DNA from: JAGREO01 sp020446285
GTDB lineage: Bacteria; Pseudomonadota; Alphaproteobacteria; Geminicoccales; Geminicoccaceae
Assembly (NCBI GenBank): GCA_041398005.1
Contig: JAWKVP010000008.1
Span: 1-64,000, forward strand
Direction: 5' to 3'
Length of the DNA stretch: 64,000 bases
Position numbers and translations under genes: made by a program. This document shows positions 43,545-53,084 of this stretch, piece by piece (position 1 is the stretch's first letter; the number at the start of each line of letters is the position of its first letter). The notes under the pieces were generated by a model. It was not told where the DNA came from. It was given only the letters and a program-made list of their open reading frames with translations, and did not search any database.

Positions 43545-45197
43545 TTGCTCGAGTTCGAACCCTCGATCCATCTTTCCCCGAAGGTCGGCAAGCGTGACGA
43601 TCTCTGGTGGAAGGGGGCGATCATCTACCAGATCTACCCGCGCAGCTTCGCCGACAGCGACGGCGACGGCATCGGCGATCTGCCGGGTATCACGGCGAGG
43701 CTCGATCATGTGGCGGGCCTTGGCGTGGACGCGATCTGGATCTCTCCGTTCATGCGCAGTCCGCAGGCCGATTACGGCTATGACGTCTCGGACTATCGCG
43801 ACGTCGATCCGATGTTCGGCACGCTCGTCGATTTCGACCGCCTCGTCGAACGGGCGCACGCTCTCGACCTCAAGGTCATGATCGACTTCGTGCCGAGCCA
43901 TACCTCGATCGAACATGCCTGGTTTCGCGAGAGCCGCGCGTCGAGGGACAATCCAAGGGCCGACTGGTATGTCTGGGCGGATCCGAAGGAGGACGGAACG
44001 CCGCCCAACAACTGGCTTTCCGTCTTCGGCGGTGCCGCCTGGGAATTCGACACGGGACGCGGGCAATACTACCTGCACAATTTTCTCAGGCAGCAGCCCG
44101 ACCTGAACTTCCACAATCCCGAGGTGATCGAGGCGCTGACGGAGGAAGCGCGGTTCTGGTTCGAACGCGGTATCGACGGGTTTCGCATCGATGCGATCGA
44201 TTTCGGCGTGCACGATCCCGGACTGCGCGACAATCCGCCGAGGCCGCCGCAGCGCGACCAGCATGGCGCGACCACACCCTTCAACATGCAGTACCAGCTC
44301 TGGAACAAGGCCCGTCCCGAGCTTTGCGAGAAATTCTTCAAGCCGGTCTTTCGCATGAGCGAAGCCTATGGCGCGGTCTGTCTGCTCGGCGAGATCAGCG
44401 GCGACACCTCGCTGCAGCGCATGGCGGATTACAGTTCCGGCGGCGGGCTGGACATGGCCTACAGCTTCCAGCTGCTTTCCTGCACGCTCGGGGAGGTGCG
44501 CCAGCATGTCGAGGAAGCCGAGGCCTGTCTCGGCGATGGCTGGGCCTGCTGGGCGTTTTCCAATCACGATTGCTTTCGTTCGGCGACCCGCTTCGGCGGC
44601 AGGAACCCGGATGACCGCCTGCGGCGGATGATCCCCCAGCTTCTCTGTTCCCTGCGCGGCTCCATCTGTTTCTATCAGGGAGAGGAACTCGGGCTCGAGG
44701 AAACCGAACTCACCTACGAGCAGCTTCAGGACCCCGTCGGCAAGACCTTCTGGCCGGCGAGCAAGGGCCGTGACGGCTGCCGCACGCCCATGCCATGGCA
44801 GACGCAGGCGGAGCATGGCGGTTTCACCAGCGGAACGCCCTGGCTGCCCGTGGGCCCCGTCAATCAGGCGCTCGCGGTCGACCGGCAGGAAGGGGATCCG
44901 GATTCGGTTCTCAATTCCACACGCGCGTTCCTGCACTGGCGAAAGCGGCAGGAGGCCCTGCGCACCGGCGACATGGCATTCGTCGACGCGGGCGAGGGGC
45001 TGCTCGTCTTCAGCCGCCGGACGGCCGCACAGTCGCTCCTGTGTGCATTCAACATCACCGACAGCGAACGGCAGTTCGAGCTCGATGCGATCGAGGGCGA
45101 TGCCGGCTGTCCGACAGCAACCGGGGAACGTGCCGGCCATCGGGTGACCCTGCCCGCCTATGGCGTGTTCTTCGCAACCATCACCGATGCCAGCTGA
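43545..45197 (+). CDS. GH13 alpha-glucosidase (AglA-like)
   Basis: A 550-residue glycoside hydrolase family 13 enzyme without signal peptide, so imported di- or oligosaccharides are split in the cytoplasm. Conserved regions: DAIWISPFMRSPQADYGYDVSDY, FVPSHTS, GFRIDAID with nucleophile D216, LLGEISGD with the acid/base Glu, and FSNHD. The start is TTG at 43545, preceded by AAGGGG seven bases upstream; the next Met is about 70 residues in, which would remove the first barrel strand. Position between permease and ATPase genes equals aglA of the rhizobial agl operon. Confidence 0.9.
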   Translation: MLEFEPSIHLSPKVGKRDDLWWKGAIIYQIYPRSFADSDGDGIGDLPGITARLDHVAGLGVDAIWISPFMRSPQADYGYDVSDYRDVDPMFGTLVDFDRLVERAHALDLKVMIDFVPSHTSIEHAWFRESRASRDNPRADWYVWADPKEDGTPPNNWLSVFGGAAWEFDTGRGQYYLHNFLRQQPDLNFHNPEVIEALTEEARFWFERGIDGFRIDAIDFGVHDPGLRDNPPRPPQRDQHGATTPFNMQYQLWNKARPELCEKFFKPVFRMSEAYGAVCLLGEISGDTSLQRMADYSSGGGLDMAYSFQLLSCTLGEVRQHVEEAEACLGDGWACWAFSNHDCFRSATRFGGRNPDDRLRRMIPQLLCSLRGSICFYQGEELGLEETELTYEQLQDPVGKTFWPASKGRDGCRTPMPWQTQAEHGGFTSGTPWLPVGPVNQALAVDRQEGDPDSVLNSTRAFLHWRKRQEALRTGDMAFVDAGEGLLVFSRRTAAQSLLCAFNITDSERQFELDAIEGDAGCPTATGERAGHRVTLPAYGVFFATITDAS

Positions 45198-45226
45198 CGT
45201 CAAGCGTGACGGGAGGATAGAAAAGA

Positions 45227-46327
<1,101 letters not shown>

Positions 46328-46377
46328 GTTCCGGCAACCCTGTCGCGCCTATCGAACGCGGCCGGATGTCCGCCCCG

Positions 46378-46803
46378 TCATTCGGCGACAGTCCTGGCGG
46401 GCTCGGGCGTGGCCGGGGTGGTTTTGGCGGACGTGGTGCTGCACCGCCGTTCCGCCTCTGCCGGACGGTCGCCTTCGGCGGCGGTGTTGGCCTTCACCGC
46501 CGGTTCGGGGCCGGCCCCGGCCTGACCCGGCGGCTGGCGCAGGAACCGGGCCGACATTTCCCCGTCGCGGCTGCCGAGAAAGCTCAGCGCCGTTCGGGAA
46601 TGGACATGGCCGGATGCGGCTGCGGCGCGCAGCAGTTCCAGCGCCATGTCGAGTTCGTTGGACAGCTGGCGGCGTACGGCTTCATGATGTTCGAGTTCGA
46701 GAGCGAACAGGGCACGTTGCGCCTGCCTGACGGCTGCGAGATACATCGCATCCAGACTGGCGGTGTCCTCGCTCGCACGGAATATGTCGCGGGCCTTGTC
46801 CAA
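46378..46803 (-). CDS. Hypothetical protein downstream of the pseudokinase gene
   Basis: Up to 141 residues: a helical N-terminal half (residues 1-90) and a low-complexity Pro/Ala/Thr/Glu-rich tail. No recognised domain, signal or membrane segment. Start may be TTG at 46803, with GGAG nine bases upstream, or a Met 19 codons later. It is on the same strand as the aro-pseudokinase genes, 108 bp downstream of the pseudokinase stop, with a dispersed-repeat copy in that gap. Confidence 0.5.
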   Translation of the reverse strand: MDKARDIFRASEDTASLDAMYLAAVRQAQRALFALELEHHEAVRRQLSNELDMALELLRAAAASGHVHSRTALSFLGSRDGEMSARFLRQPPGQAGAGPEPAVKANTAAEGDRPAEAERRCSTTSAKTTPATPEPARTVAE

Positions 46804-46859
46804 TCGAGGCGCTCCGTTTCTGATTTCTATGAAAATGTGATTTAACGCACAAATATTAA

Positions 46860-46890
46860 CAGCGCGTTGAAGAAATCCCGATAGCGGCGA
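46860..46890 (+). repeat. Dispersed intergenic repeat, copy D (diverged)
   Basis: Plus-strand match to the first 31 bases of the 38-bp repeat (CAGCGCGTTGAAGAAATCCC and on) with about four mismatches. It lies between the pseudokinase and the hypothetical gene at 46378-46803. Confidence 0.5.
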
Positions 46891-46911
46891 CGGCCGTCGA
46901 TTTTTTACGGC

Positions 46912-48792
46912 TCAATCGCTGTATCCTGTTGCGCTTTCGGTGTCCGTGGTCGCGTTCGAGGTTTCGAAGAGCAGGACCGACGAGAGCACGCCCGCCGCAT
47001 CCTCGTCCTCGACATTCTCGTCCGTCGTATGCTCGTCCGCCGCATCCTCGCCGGTCTTGTCGAGCGCCACGCGCAGTTGCCCGAGATAGGCAGGAACCGT
47101 CGCTCCCGGATCGACCGTCAGTGCCAGAGGCTTGGGCGAGGCGATCAGCACGAGCAGTTCGCTTCCGGCAGCGGGAGCGACTTCGAGAAGGCCCTCGCCA
47201 TTCTCTCCGCCGATACGCACCGTTTCGCCGGGAACGAGCGCGATCGAGGCGCCGCCCTCGGGCCAGAGCCGCTGGACCGACCCGTCCGCGGCGACATGGT
47301 CGACCGTGACGAAGCTGCGTTTGTCGGGCGCACGGGCATCGACGGCAAGGCGCTCTCCCGTTGCGAAGCGGAAATCGTCGCGGGGCGGAAGGATGTCGAG
47401 AAGCCGTCTGTCGGCAACGCCGGTCCTGTTGCCGAGAAGATCGAGCAGCTCGCAGACAGCCGGATCGATGTCGGCTTTCCAGATCCGCACCTCATGCACA
47501 TTGCCCAGTCCGCCGAGCTTGCGGGCGAGCGGGATCTCGCTCCGGATATCGCCGAAACGGGCGATGATATCGCGATCGAACCATCCGGGTTCCGTCTCGA
47601 CGCGGGTACAGCCGAGGCGGTTGACCTCGCCGGCGACCTCGTGCCAGGCATCATCGAGCGGCCTTGGCGTTTGGACGATATCTCTCGCGGGATCGTCCAG
47701 GGCTTCGGGTGGGAGATCTCCGTTGCGCGGTTGTGTGACGATCTCCGGAATGCTCGGTATGGCGGCCGTCGGCGGATCGGGCAGGTCGAGCTGCCGGTTC
47801 TCCGGCGGATTCCCGTCCGTCCGGCCGAAATGGTAATAGAGCCCGCCGGCGGTGAGCACGGCAAGCGTGACGGCGGCGAAGATGCCGGCCGGGTGCCGCA
47901 CGGGCGGCAGTTCGCCCTTTTCCGGCACGTCCGGCAGGAGGTTCGGGGCCTCATCCCGCAATTCCGGCAGCGAGGGCAGCATCCGCTCGATCGCCTCGGC
48001 GAGTGCATTGCCGGTCTGGAACCGCTGGCGACGGTCCTTCGAGAGGAGGCGTTCGACGATGCGCACGACCGGTGCAGGCAGCACGGACCGCAGCTCGCCA
48101 AGTGGCCGCGGCTCCTTTTCGAGAATGTTCTTCGCCAGCGCCTCGGGGTCGCGGGCGGTGAATGCCGGGCGGGCAGAGAGGCATCGATAGAGAATGGAGC
48201 CGAGCACGAACAGGTCGGCGCGGCCATCCGGATCGTCACCGGCGATGGTTTCCGGTGCGCGGATGCCGCTCCGGTCGTCATCGGTCGCCGCGGCGGCGAA
48301 GCCCTGGACCTTCACCCGTCCGCTGCGCTCGTCGATGAGGATGTCGCAAAGGCCGAGCTGGCCGTGAATGTGCTTTCGCGCATGGGCGAAATCGAGCGCA
48401 CGGGCGATCTGTGCGGCGATGGCGAGCGCATCGCGGGGTTCGAGCCAGCCCTGATCCTCGAGCACGTCGCGAAGGCTCGGCCCCTCGACGATTTCCTCCA
48501 CGATATAGGGATTGTCGCTGTCACCGGTGTCGAGGACGGCGACGATGCCGGGATGCCGCAGTTTCAGTGTCGCACCGGCGCGGGCAAGCCGTTCCTCGAC
48601 GAAGGGACGGTTGTTCCGTCTTCCCGCGGCCGGAACGATCAGTGCGACATCGCATTGCCGCCGCTTGTCCCAGGCAAGGAAATTCTGCCAGCCATTGCTC
48701 TCCCCGATCACGCCGCCGATGCGCAGCGATGCCGGAGGGGTGATCCGGAGCTCGGGCGGAAGGCCGTCGGCCTGCTGGCTAGTCAACGTCAT
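46912..48792 (-). CDS. Membrane-anchored Ser/Thr kinase-like pseudokinase with DUF4384-type tail
   Basis: A 626-residue protein. Residues about 22-270 have the PknB-like kinase fold (HPGIVAVLDTG, YIVEEIVEGPSL, APET, GRADLFVLGSILYRCL). The catalytic residues are all replaced: the VAIK lysine is I52 (VALIV), HRD reads HGQ (143-145), the metal-binding Asn is D150, and DFG reads QGF (163-165). It should therefore not phosphorylate. One membrane helix follows (about 303-320), then an extracytoplasmic region whose end (about 490-600; FVTVDHVAADGSVQRLWP, IGGENGEGLLEVAP, ELLVLIASPKPL) looks like DUF4384. Its start overlaps the stop of the CBS protein gene by 14 bp. Confidence 0.8.
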   Translation of the reverse strand: MTLTSQQADGLPPELRITPPASLRIGGVIGESNGWQNFLAWDKRRQCDVALIVPAAGRRNNRPFVEERLARAGATLKLRHPGIVAVLDTGDSDNPYIVEEIVEGPSLRDVLEDQGWLEPRDALAIAAQIARALDFAHARKHIHGQLGLCDILIDERSGRVKVQGFAAAATDDDRSGIRAPETIAGDDPDGRADLFVLGSILYRCLSARPAFTARDPEALAKNILEKEPRPLGELRSVLPAPVVRIVERLLSKDRRQRFQTGNALAEAIERMLPSLPELRDEAPNLLPDVPEKGELPPVRHPAGIFAAVTLAVLTAGGLYYHFGRTDGNPPENRQLDLPDPPTAAIPSIPEIVTQPRNGDLPPEALDDPARDIVQTPRPLDDAWHEVAGEVNRLGCTRVETEPGWFDRDIIARFGDIRSEIPLARKLGGLGNVHEVRIWKADIDPAVCELLDLLGNRTGVADRRLLDILPPRDDFRFATGERLAVDARAPDKRSFVTVDHVAADGSVQRLWPEGGASIALVPGETVRIGGENGEGLLEVAPAAGSELLVLIASPKPLALTVDPGATVPAYLGQLRVALDKTGEDAADEHTTDENVEDEDAAGVLSSVLLFETSNATTDTESATGYSD

Positions 48793-50086
48793 CCGCTCGG
48801 ACGGTTCGGCGAATGCGCAGGAGGGAGAGCTGATGCCCGGTGCGTCTCAGCACATCGAAACGGAACCCGCCCGTCTCGAAGCTGCGGCCGACATCCGGGA
48901 TCCGTTCGGCAAGGTGGATGACGAGGCCGGCTATGGTCGAGGCATCGTCATCGGGGAGTGTCCAGCTGAGCTGGCGGTTCAGGTCGCGGACCGTCACCCC
49001 GCCCTCGACGAGGACGCTGCCATCGGTCTGCACCTTGATGCCGGGAAGGTCGATGTCCTTTTCGTCGGCAATCTCGCCGACGATTTCCTCGAGAATGTCC
49101 TCGAGCGTCACCAGACCCTGAATGTCGCCATATTCATCGACGACGATGGCGAGATGTTCGCGGCGCTGGCGAAAGGCCAGCAATTGCGCCTGCAGCGTGG
49201 TGGTTTCGGGAATGAACCATGGTGTCAGGGCGATCTCGGCCATTTCCGGCGCGCTGGCGCGCTCGCCTTCGAGGGCGAGCGAAAGAACGTCCTTGGCGTG
49301 AAGGGTGCCGACCACCGTATCGGGATCGCCGCGCCAGAGGGGAAAGCGCGTGAACGAGCTTTCGCGGACGATGGCGACGATCTCGGCGAACGGCAGATCG
49401 CCGTCGATGGTCACCATGTTCTTCCTGTGCGTCATGATCTCGCTCACCTCGACCTCCTCGAGATCGAGAATGCCGCCGAGCATGTCGTGCTCGTGCTTGC
49501 GCATGACGCCATGGCGGTGCGACTGCCCGATCAGGCTCCGCAATTCGTCGCCCGAATAGACATCGGCGTGACCGGCCTCGCCGACGCCGAGCATGGTGAG
49601 CACCGCCCGTGACGAGCGGTTCAGGAGCCAGTTCAGGGGATAGAAGAGGACGAAGAACGCCTGCAGCGGATAGACGGTCCAAAGCGATGTCGCCTCGGCT
49701 TCGCGAATGGCGAGCGTCTTTGGGACCTGTTCGCCGACGACGATGTGCAGCGAGGAGAAGATCAGGAAGCCGACGAGAAACGAGATGCTGTGCAGTGCCG
49801 CTTCACTGAGGCCCATCGACCGGAACATGGGTTCGAGCAGTGCCGCCACCGCGGGTTCGCCGACCCATCCAAGGCCGAGCGAGGCCATGGTGATGCCGAG
49901 CTGGCAGGCGGCGAGATACGCCTCCATGTGAGTGATGACGTTCATGGTCAGGCGCGCGCGCACATGACCGGCCTCGGCGAGCGGGGCGATACGGTAGTCG
50001 CGCACGCGCACGAGCGCGAACTCGGCCGCGACGAAAAACGCATTGGCTGCCAGAAGCAGCACGATCCAAAGGATGGACCACAACAT
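48779..50086 (-). CDS. CNNM/CBS-domain transporter-associated protein (HlyC/CorC family)
   Basis: A 435-residue membrane protein. Order: CNNM transmembrane domain (about 1-185, starting with AANAFFVAAEFALVRVR), two CBS domains (about 205-330; EIMTHRKNMVTIDGD and VVDEYGDIQGLVTLEDILEEIVGEI), and a C-terminal CorC_HlyC domain (about 345-425). Family members are linked to magnesium or cobalt efflux; the old name hemolysin is misleading. The arrangement aroK-aroB-CBS protein is common in alphaproteobacteria. It starts 9 bp after the aroB stop. Confidence 0.93.
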   Translation of the reverse strand: MLWSILWIVLLLAANAFFVAAEFALVRVRDYRIAPLAEAGHVRARLTMNVITHMEAYLAACQLGITMASLGLGWVGEPAVAALLEPMFRSMGLSEAALHSISFLVGFLIFSSLHIVVGEQVPKTLAIREAEATSLWTVYPLQAFFVLFYPLNWLLNRSSRAVLTMLGVGEAGHADVYSGDELRSLIGQSHRHGVMRKHEHDMLGGILDLEEVEVSEIMTHRKNMVTIDGDLPFAEIVAIVRESSFTRFPLWRGDPDTVVGTLHAKDVLSLALEGERASAPEMAEIALTPWFIPETTTLQAQLLAFRQRREHLAIVVDEYGDIQGLVTLEDILEEIVGEIADEKDIDLPGIKVQTDGSVLVEGGVTVRDLNRQLSWTLPDDDASTIAGLVIHLAERIPDVGRSFETGGFRFDVLRRTGHQLSLLRIRRTVRADDVD

Positions 50087-50095
50087 CGGAATTAA

Positions 50096-51235
50096 TCAGC
50101 CATCCTCGCAAAGCAGCTCGCGGAGTGTTTCCGGCGGTACGTCGCGAGCCACGAATGCCTTGCCGATACCACGCCAGAGAATGAAATGCATCTTTCCGTT
50201 CTGAACCTTCTTGTCGCGCTGCATGGCGTCCAGCAACGCATCCGCCTCGAAGGTCTCGTTGCGGATCTGCCGGGGTGAAACCGGCATGCCGAGCGTTTGC
50301 AGATGGTTGCGCAGGCGCGTTGCGTCCGCTTGGGATGCGATGCCCAGCCGGGCGGACAGATCGGCCGCCTTGCACATGCCGATGCTGACCGCCTCGCCAT
50401 GCAGCAGCGTGCCGCCATAGCCCGCCAGAGCCTCGTAGGCATGGGCGAAGGTGTGGCCGAAATTGAGCAATGCCCGCGCGCCGGCGGTTTCGCGCTCGTC
50501 ATCGGCGACGACCGATGCCTTGATCTCCACCGAACGGCGAATGGCAATCGCACGGGCTTCGGCATCGCCGGCGAGAAGCCTTGCACCGTTTTCCTCCAGC
50601 CAGGCAAAGAATTCCGGGTCGGTGATGCAGCCATACTTGATGATTTCGGCATAGCCGGCGCGCAGTTCGCGCATGGGCAGCGTGTCGAGCACCCGGCCGT
50701 CGATCAGCACCGCCTTCGGCTGATGGAACGCGCCGACGAGATTCTTGCCGTGGCGGCTGTTGATGCCGGTCTTGCCACCGACCGAACTGTCCACCTGCGA
50801 GAGGAGGGTGGTGGGGATCTGGATCAGGTCGACACCGCGCAGCAGCGTTGCCGCCGCGAAACCGGCGAGGTCGCCGACGACACCGCCGCCGAATGCGACG
50901 ATCGCGATCCTGCGGTCGACACCGAGTGCGAGGATGTCGTCCATCAGCGTCGCGTAGGTCGCATGACACTTGCTCGCCTCGCCCGAGGCGACCGTGATCC
51001 GCTGCGAGCGGATGCCCTCCGCCCTGAGCGACGCCTCGAGGGTATCGACATGCGGCGTCGGTTCGAGACCGATATCGTTGACGATGATGACGCGCGGCTG
51101 GGCGAGTAGCGGTTTCAGCAGCTCCCCGGCCCGTTCGAGCAGGCCGTGATCGATGAGCACGGGATAGCTGCGGTCGCCGAGCTCGACATCGACACGATGG
51201 CGGACCGGATGGAGAGCGTCCCTGATCTCAGGCAT
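50096..51235 (-). CDS. aroB: 3-dehydroquinate synthase
   Basis: A 379-residue NAD- and metal-dependent shikimate-pathway enzyme converting DAHP to 3-dehydroquinate. GGGVVGDLAGFAAA binds NAD, VDSSVGGKTGIN binds substrate phosphate, and the metal ligands lie in the GYAEIIKYGCI Glu and LLNFGHTFAHAYE His. The start overlaps the aroK stop by 8 bp, giving a tight aroK-aroB unit. Confidence 0.96.
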   Translation of the reverse strand: MPEIRDALHPVRHRVDVELGDRSYPVLIDHGLLERAGELLKPLLAQPRVIIVNDIGLEPTPHVDTLEASLRAEGIRSQRITVASGEASKCHATYATLMDDILALGVDRRIAIVAFGGGVVGDLAGFAAATLLRGVDLIQIPTTLLSQVDSSVGGKTGINSRHGKNLVGAFHQPKAVLIDGRVLDTLPMRELRAGYAEIIKYGCITDPEFFAWLEENGARLLAGDAEARAIAIRRSVEIKASVVADDERETAGARALLNFGHTFAHAYEALAGYGGTLLHGEAVSIGMCKAADLSARLGIASQADATRLRNHLQTLGMPVSPRQIRNETFEADALLDAMQRDKKVQNGKMHFILWRGIGKAFVARDVPPETLRELLCEDG

Positions 51236-51815
51236 CGACCATGCCCTCGTCGAGAAGGCGGTCGCGGATCGTGTTCACGAGCGTTTCCGGTGGTGCATTG
51301 CTGCTTTCATAGGTCCGATCGGCAAGGGCGTAGACGGGATGGCGGCTGGCTATCAGTTCCGCGAGGATCGTCCGCGGATCGCCATTCGAGAGCAAGGGTC
51401 TCGTTCCCTTCTTGCGGCTGACCCGTTCGACGAGCGTATCGAGGTCCGCCTTCAGCCAGATCGAATGGCAGCTCGCGGAAATCGCCTTGCGTGTCTCGTC
51501 ATTCATGAAAGCGCCGCCGCCAAGGGCCAGAACGAAGGGCGGATCCTCCATCAGCCGCAGGATGACGCGTCGTTCGAGATCGCGGAACGCCGCCTCGCCA
51601 TACAGTTCGAAGATATCCGGGATGCCCATGCCGGCGGCCTCGACGATGGCCGCATCCGCATCGACGAAACGCACGCCGAGCGCCGCCGCGAGCCGTTTGC
51701 CGATCGCGGTCTTGCCGGCACCCATCAGCCCGACGAGCACGATCGTTTTTACCGGCGTCAGCGGCCGCACGGGGCGCGACACACCGTTTGCTTGAAAGTC
51801 ATCGGGATCCGACAT
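51228..51815 (-). CDS. aroK: Shikimate kinase
   Basis: A 195-residue P-loop kinase. Walker A is GLMGAGKTAIGK (about residue 29), followed by FVDADAAIVEAAG (substrate Asp), the FELYGEAAFRDLERRV segment with the shikimate-binding Arg, LALGGGAF, and the lid (KKGTRPLL). ATG at 51815 is used; the open frame continues upstream through xerD antisense sequence, which is not part of the gene. First gene of the leftward aro operon. Confidence 0.95.
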   Translation of the reverse strand: MSDPDDFQANGVSRPVRPLTPVKTIVLVGLMGAGKTAIGKRLAAALGVRFVDADAAIVEAAGMGIPDIFELYGEAAFRDLERRVILRLMEDPPFVLALGGGAFMNDETRKAISASCHSIWLKADLDTLVERVSRKKGTRPLLSNGDPRTILAELIASRHPVYALADRTYESSNAPPETLVNTIRDRLLDEGMVDA

Positions 51816-51944
51816 GACCCGGCGTTGAAACTCCGCTCTTGTGTATCTATAAGCTTCTGCCTTGAAGCTAGGACGTTTTCTCCCGGTGCGGAAGCGTTCA
51901 TCTGCGCCCGGCCATTCGCGCCTGCCACCAATTCGGGACCGTTC

Positions 51945-52085
51945 ATGTCGACCATACGCCGCTGGTTCTTTCTCTTCCTGCTGATGCTGGTGCTCGGTGG
52001 TGTCATCTTCCTGGCGACATGGGAAACGCCGCCACCGACACGCGATTACGAATTCGAGATCCCCTCGGACCAGCTGCCGCAATGA
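51945..52085 (+). CDS. Small single-helix membrane protein, unknown function
   Basis: 46 residues: basic start (MSTIRRW), one transmembrane helix (FFLFLLMLVLGGVIFLATW) and a short acidic/proline-rich tail. It sits in the aroK-xerD divergent gap, 72 bp before the xerD start. The stop codon lies inside a 27-bp tandem duplication, so the second unit is just outside the coding region. Small proteins of this kind are often missed; the hydrophobic pattern and position support it, but no family is recognised. Confidence 0.55.
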   Translation: MSTIRRWFFLFLLMLVLGGVIFLATWETPPPTRDYEFEIPSDQLPQ

Positions 52086-52133
52086 GGCGCCCCGCCGCCG
52101 CTGCTTCAATGAGGCGCCCCGCCGCCGCTGCTG
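52080..52133 (+). repeat. 27-bp tandem duplication
   Basis: Two directly adjoining 27-bp units (52080-52106 and 52107-52133) starting CAATGAGGCGCCCCGCCG and differing at the last base. The first unit contains the stop codon of the 46-residue membrane protein gene. Confidence 0.9.
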
Positions 52134-52157
52134 TTGATGCGGGGAGTCCGGTCTAGA

Positions 52158-53084
52158 ATGCCGATCAACCTGTTTCTCGAAATGATGGCGGTCGAGCGCG
52201 GTGCCAGCCGCAACACGCTCGACGCCTACGGGCGGGATCTGAGAGACCTGCAGACCTTTCTGGCCCGGCGTTCCGTGACGCCGCTCGATGCGTCCGTCGA
52301 TGACCTTCGCGCCTATGTCGGCTTTCTCGACGAAACGGGCCTGTCGGCGTCGACGGCGGCAAGGCGGCTCGCGGCGATGCGCCAGCTCTATCGTTTCCTC
52401 TATCTCGAGGAGCGGCGCACCGACGATCCGACCGTCTCCATCGACAATCCCAAACGCGGGAGCCGCCTGCCGCGCGTTCTCGGCGAGGAGGATGTCAGAT
52501 CGCTGATCGAGACGGCCTATGACGGCGAGGACGCCGAGGCGCGCCGCATCCAGCTGCTGATGGAACTGGTCTATGGCAGCGGGCTCCGGGTGAGCGAACT
52601 CATCGGCATGCCGCTGTCGGCGCTCTCGGCCGATCGCTCGACCATCCGCATCTGCGGCAAGGGCGGCAAGGAGCGGGTCATTCCCATCGGGCGGGCCGCG
52701 CGCGCCGCGCTCGAGGCCTGGCTGCCGCTGCGCGACGGCCTCGTCCGGCGACCGCTCGAGGCGCGTTTCCTGTTTCCCTCGCGCGGGCGTCTCGGCCATC
52801 TCACCCGCCAGCGTTTCGCGCAGTTGCTCAAGGATCTGGCCATCAGGGCCGGCATCGACCCCGAGCGCCTGTCGCCGCACGTCCTGCGGCATGCGTTCGC
52901 GACCCATCTTCTCGACCATGGCGCCGATCTTCGCGCCGTGCAGGTGATGCTTGGTCACGCCGACATTTCCACGACGCAGATCTATACACACGTCCAGGCC
53001 GGGCGCCTCGCCAGCGTGGTCGATACCCACCACCCGCTCGCGCAGGAGCGCCGGGACAAGACAACACAAGAGGAAGACCGATGA
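52158..53084 (+). CDS. xerD: Tyrosine recombinase XerD
   Basis: A 308-residue site-specific recombinase that resolves chromosome dimers at dif with XerC. Catalytic residues are visible: R144 in SGLRVSEL, K168 in GKGGKER, HVLRHAFATHLL (His-x-x-Arg), the His in LGHADIS and the nucleophile Tyr in TTQIYTHV. The N-terminal SAM-like domain covers residues about 1-95. ATG at 52158 matches family starts; an ATG at 52134 would overlap the tandem repeat boundary. Its stop overlaps the mcl1 start (ATGA). Confidence 0.94.
   Translation: MPINLFLEMMAVERGASRNTLDAYGRDLRDLQTFLARRSVTPLDASVDDLRAYVGFLDETGLSASTAARRLAAMRQLYRFLYLEERRTDDPTVSIDNPKRGSRLPRVLGEEDVRSLIETAYDGEDAEARRIQLLMELVYGSGLRVSELIGMPLSALSADRSTIRICGKGGKERVIPIGRAARAALEAWLPLRDGLVRRPLEARFLFPSRGRLGHLTRQRFAQLLKDLAIRAGIDPERLSPHVLRHAFATHLLDHGADLRAVQVMLGHADISTTQIYTHVQAGRLASVVDTHHPLAQERRDKTTQEEDR

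Noticed and set aside
51816..53069. Extension of the aroK frame upstream across xerD
   Set aside because: Antisense to xerD; shikimate kinase is complete from the ATG at 51815.
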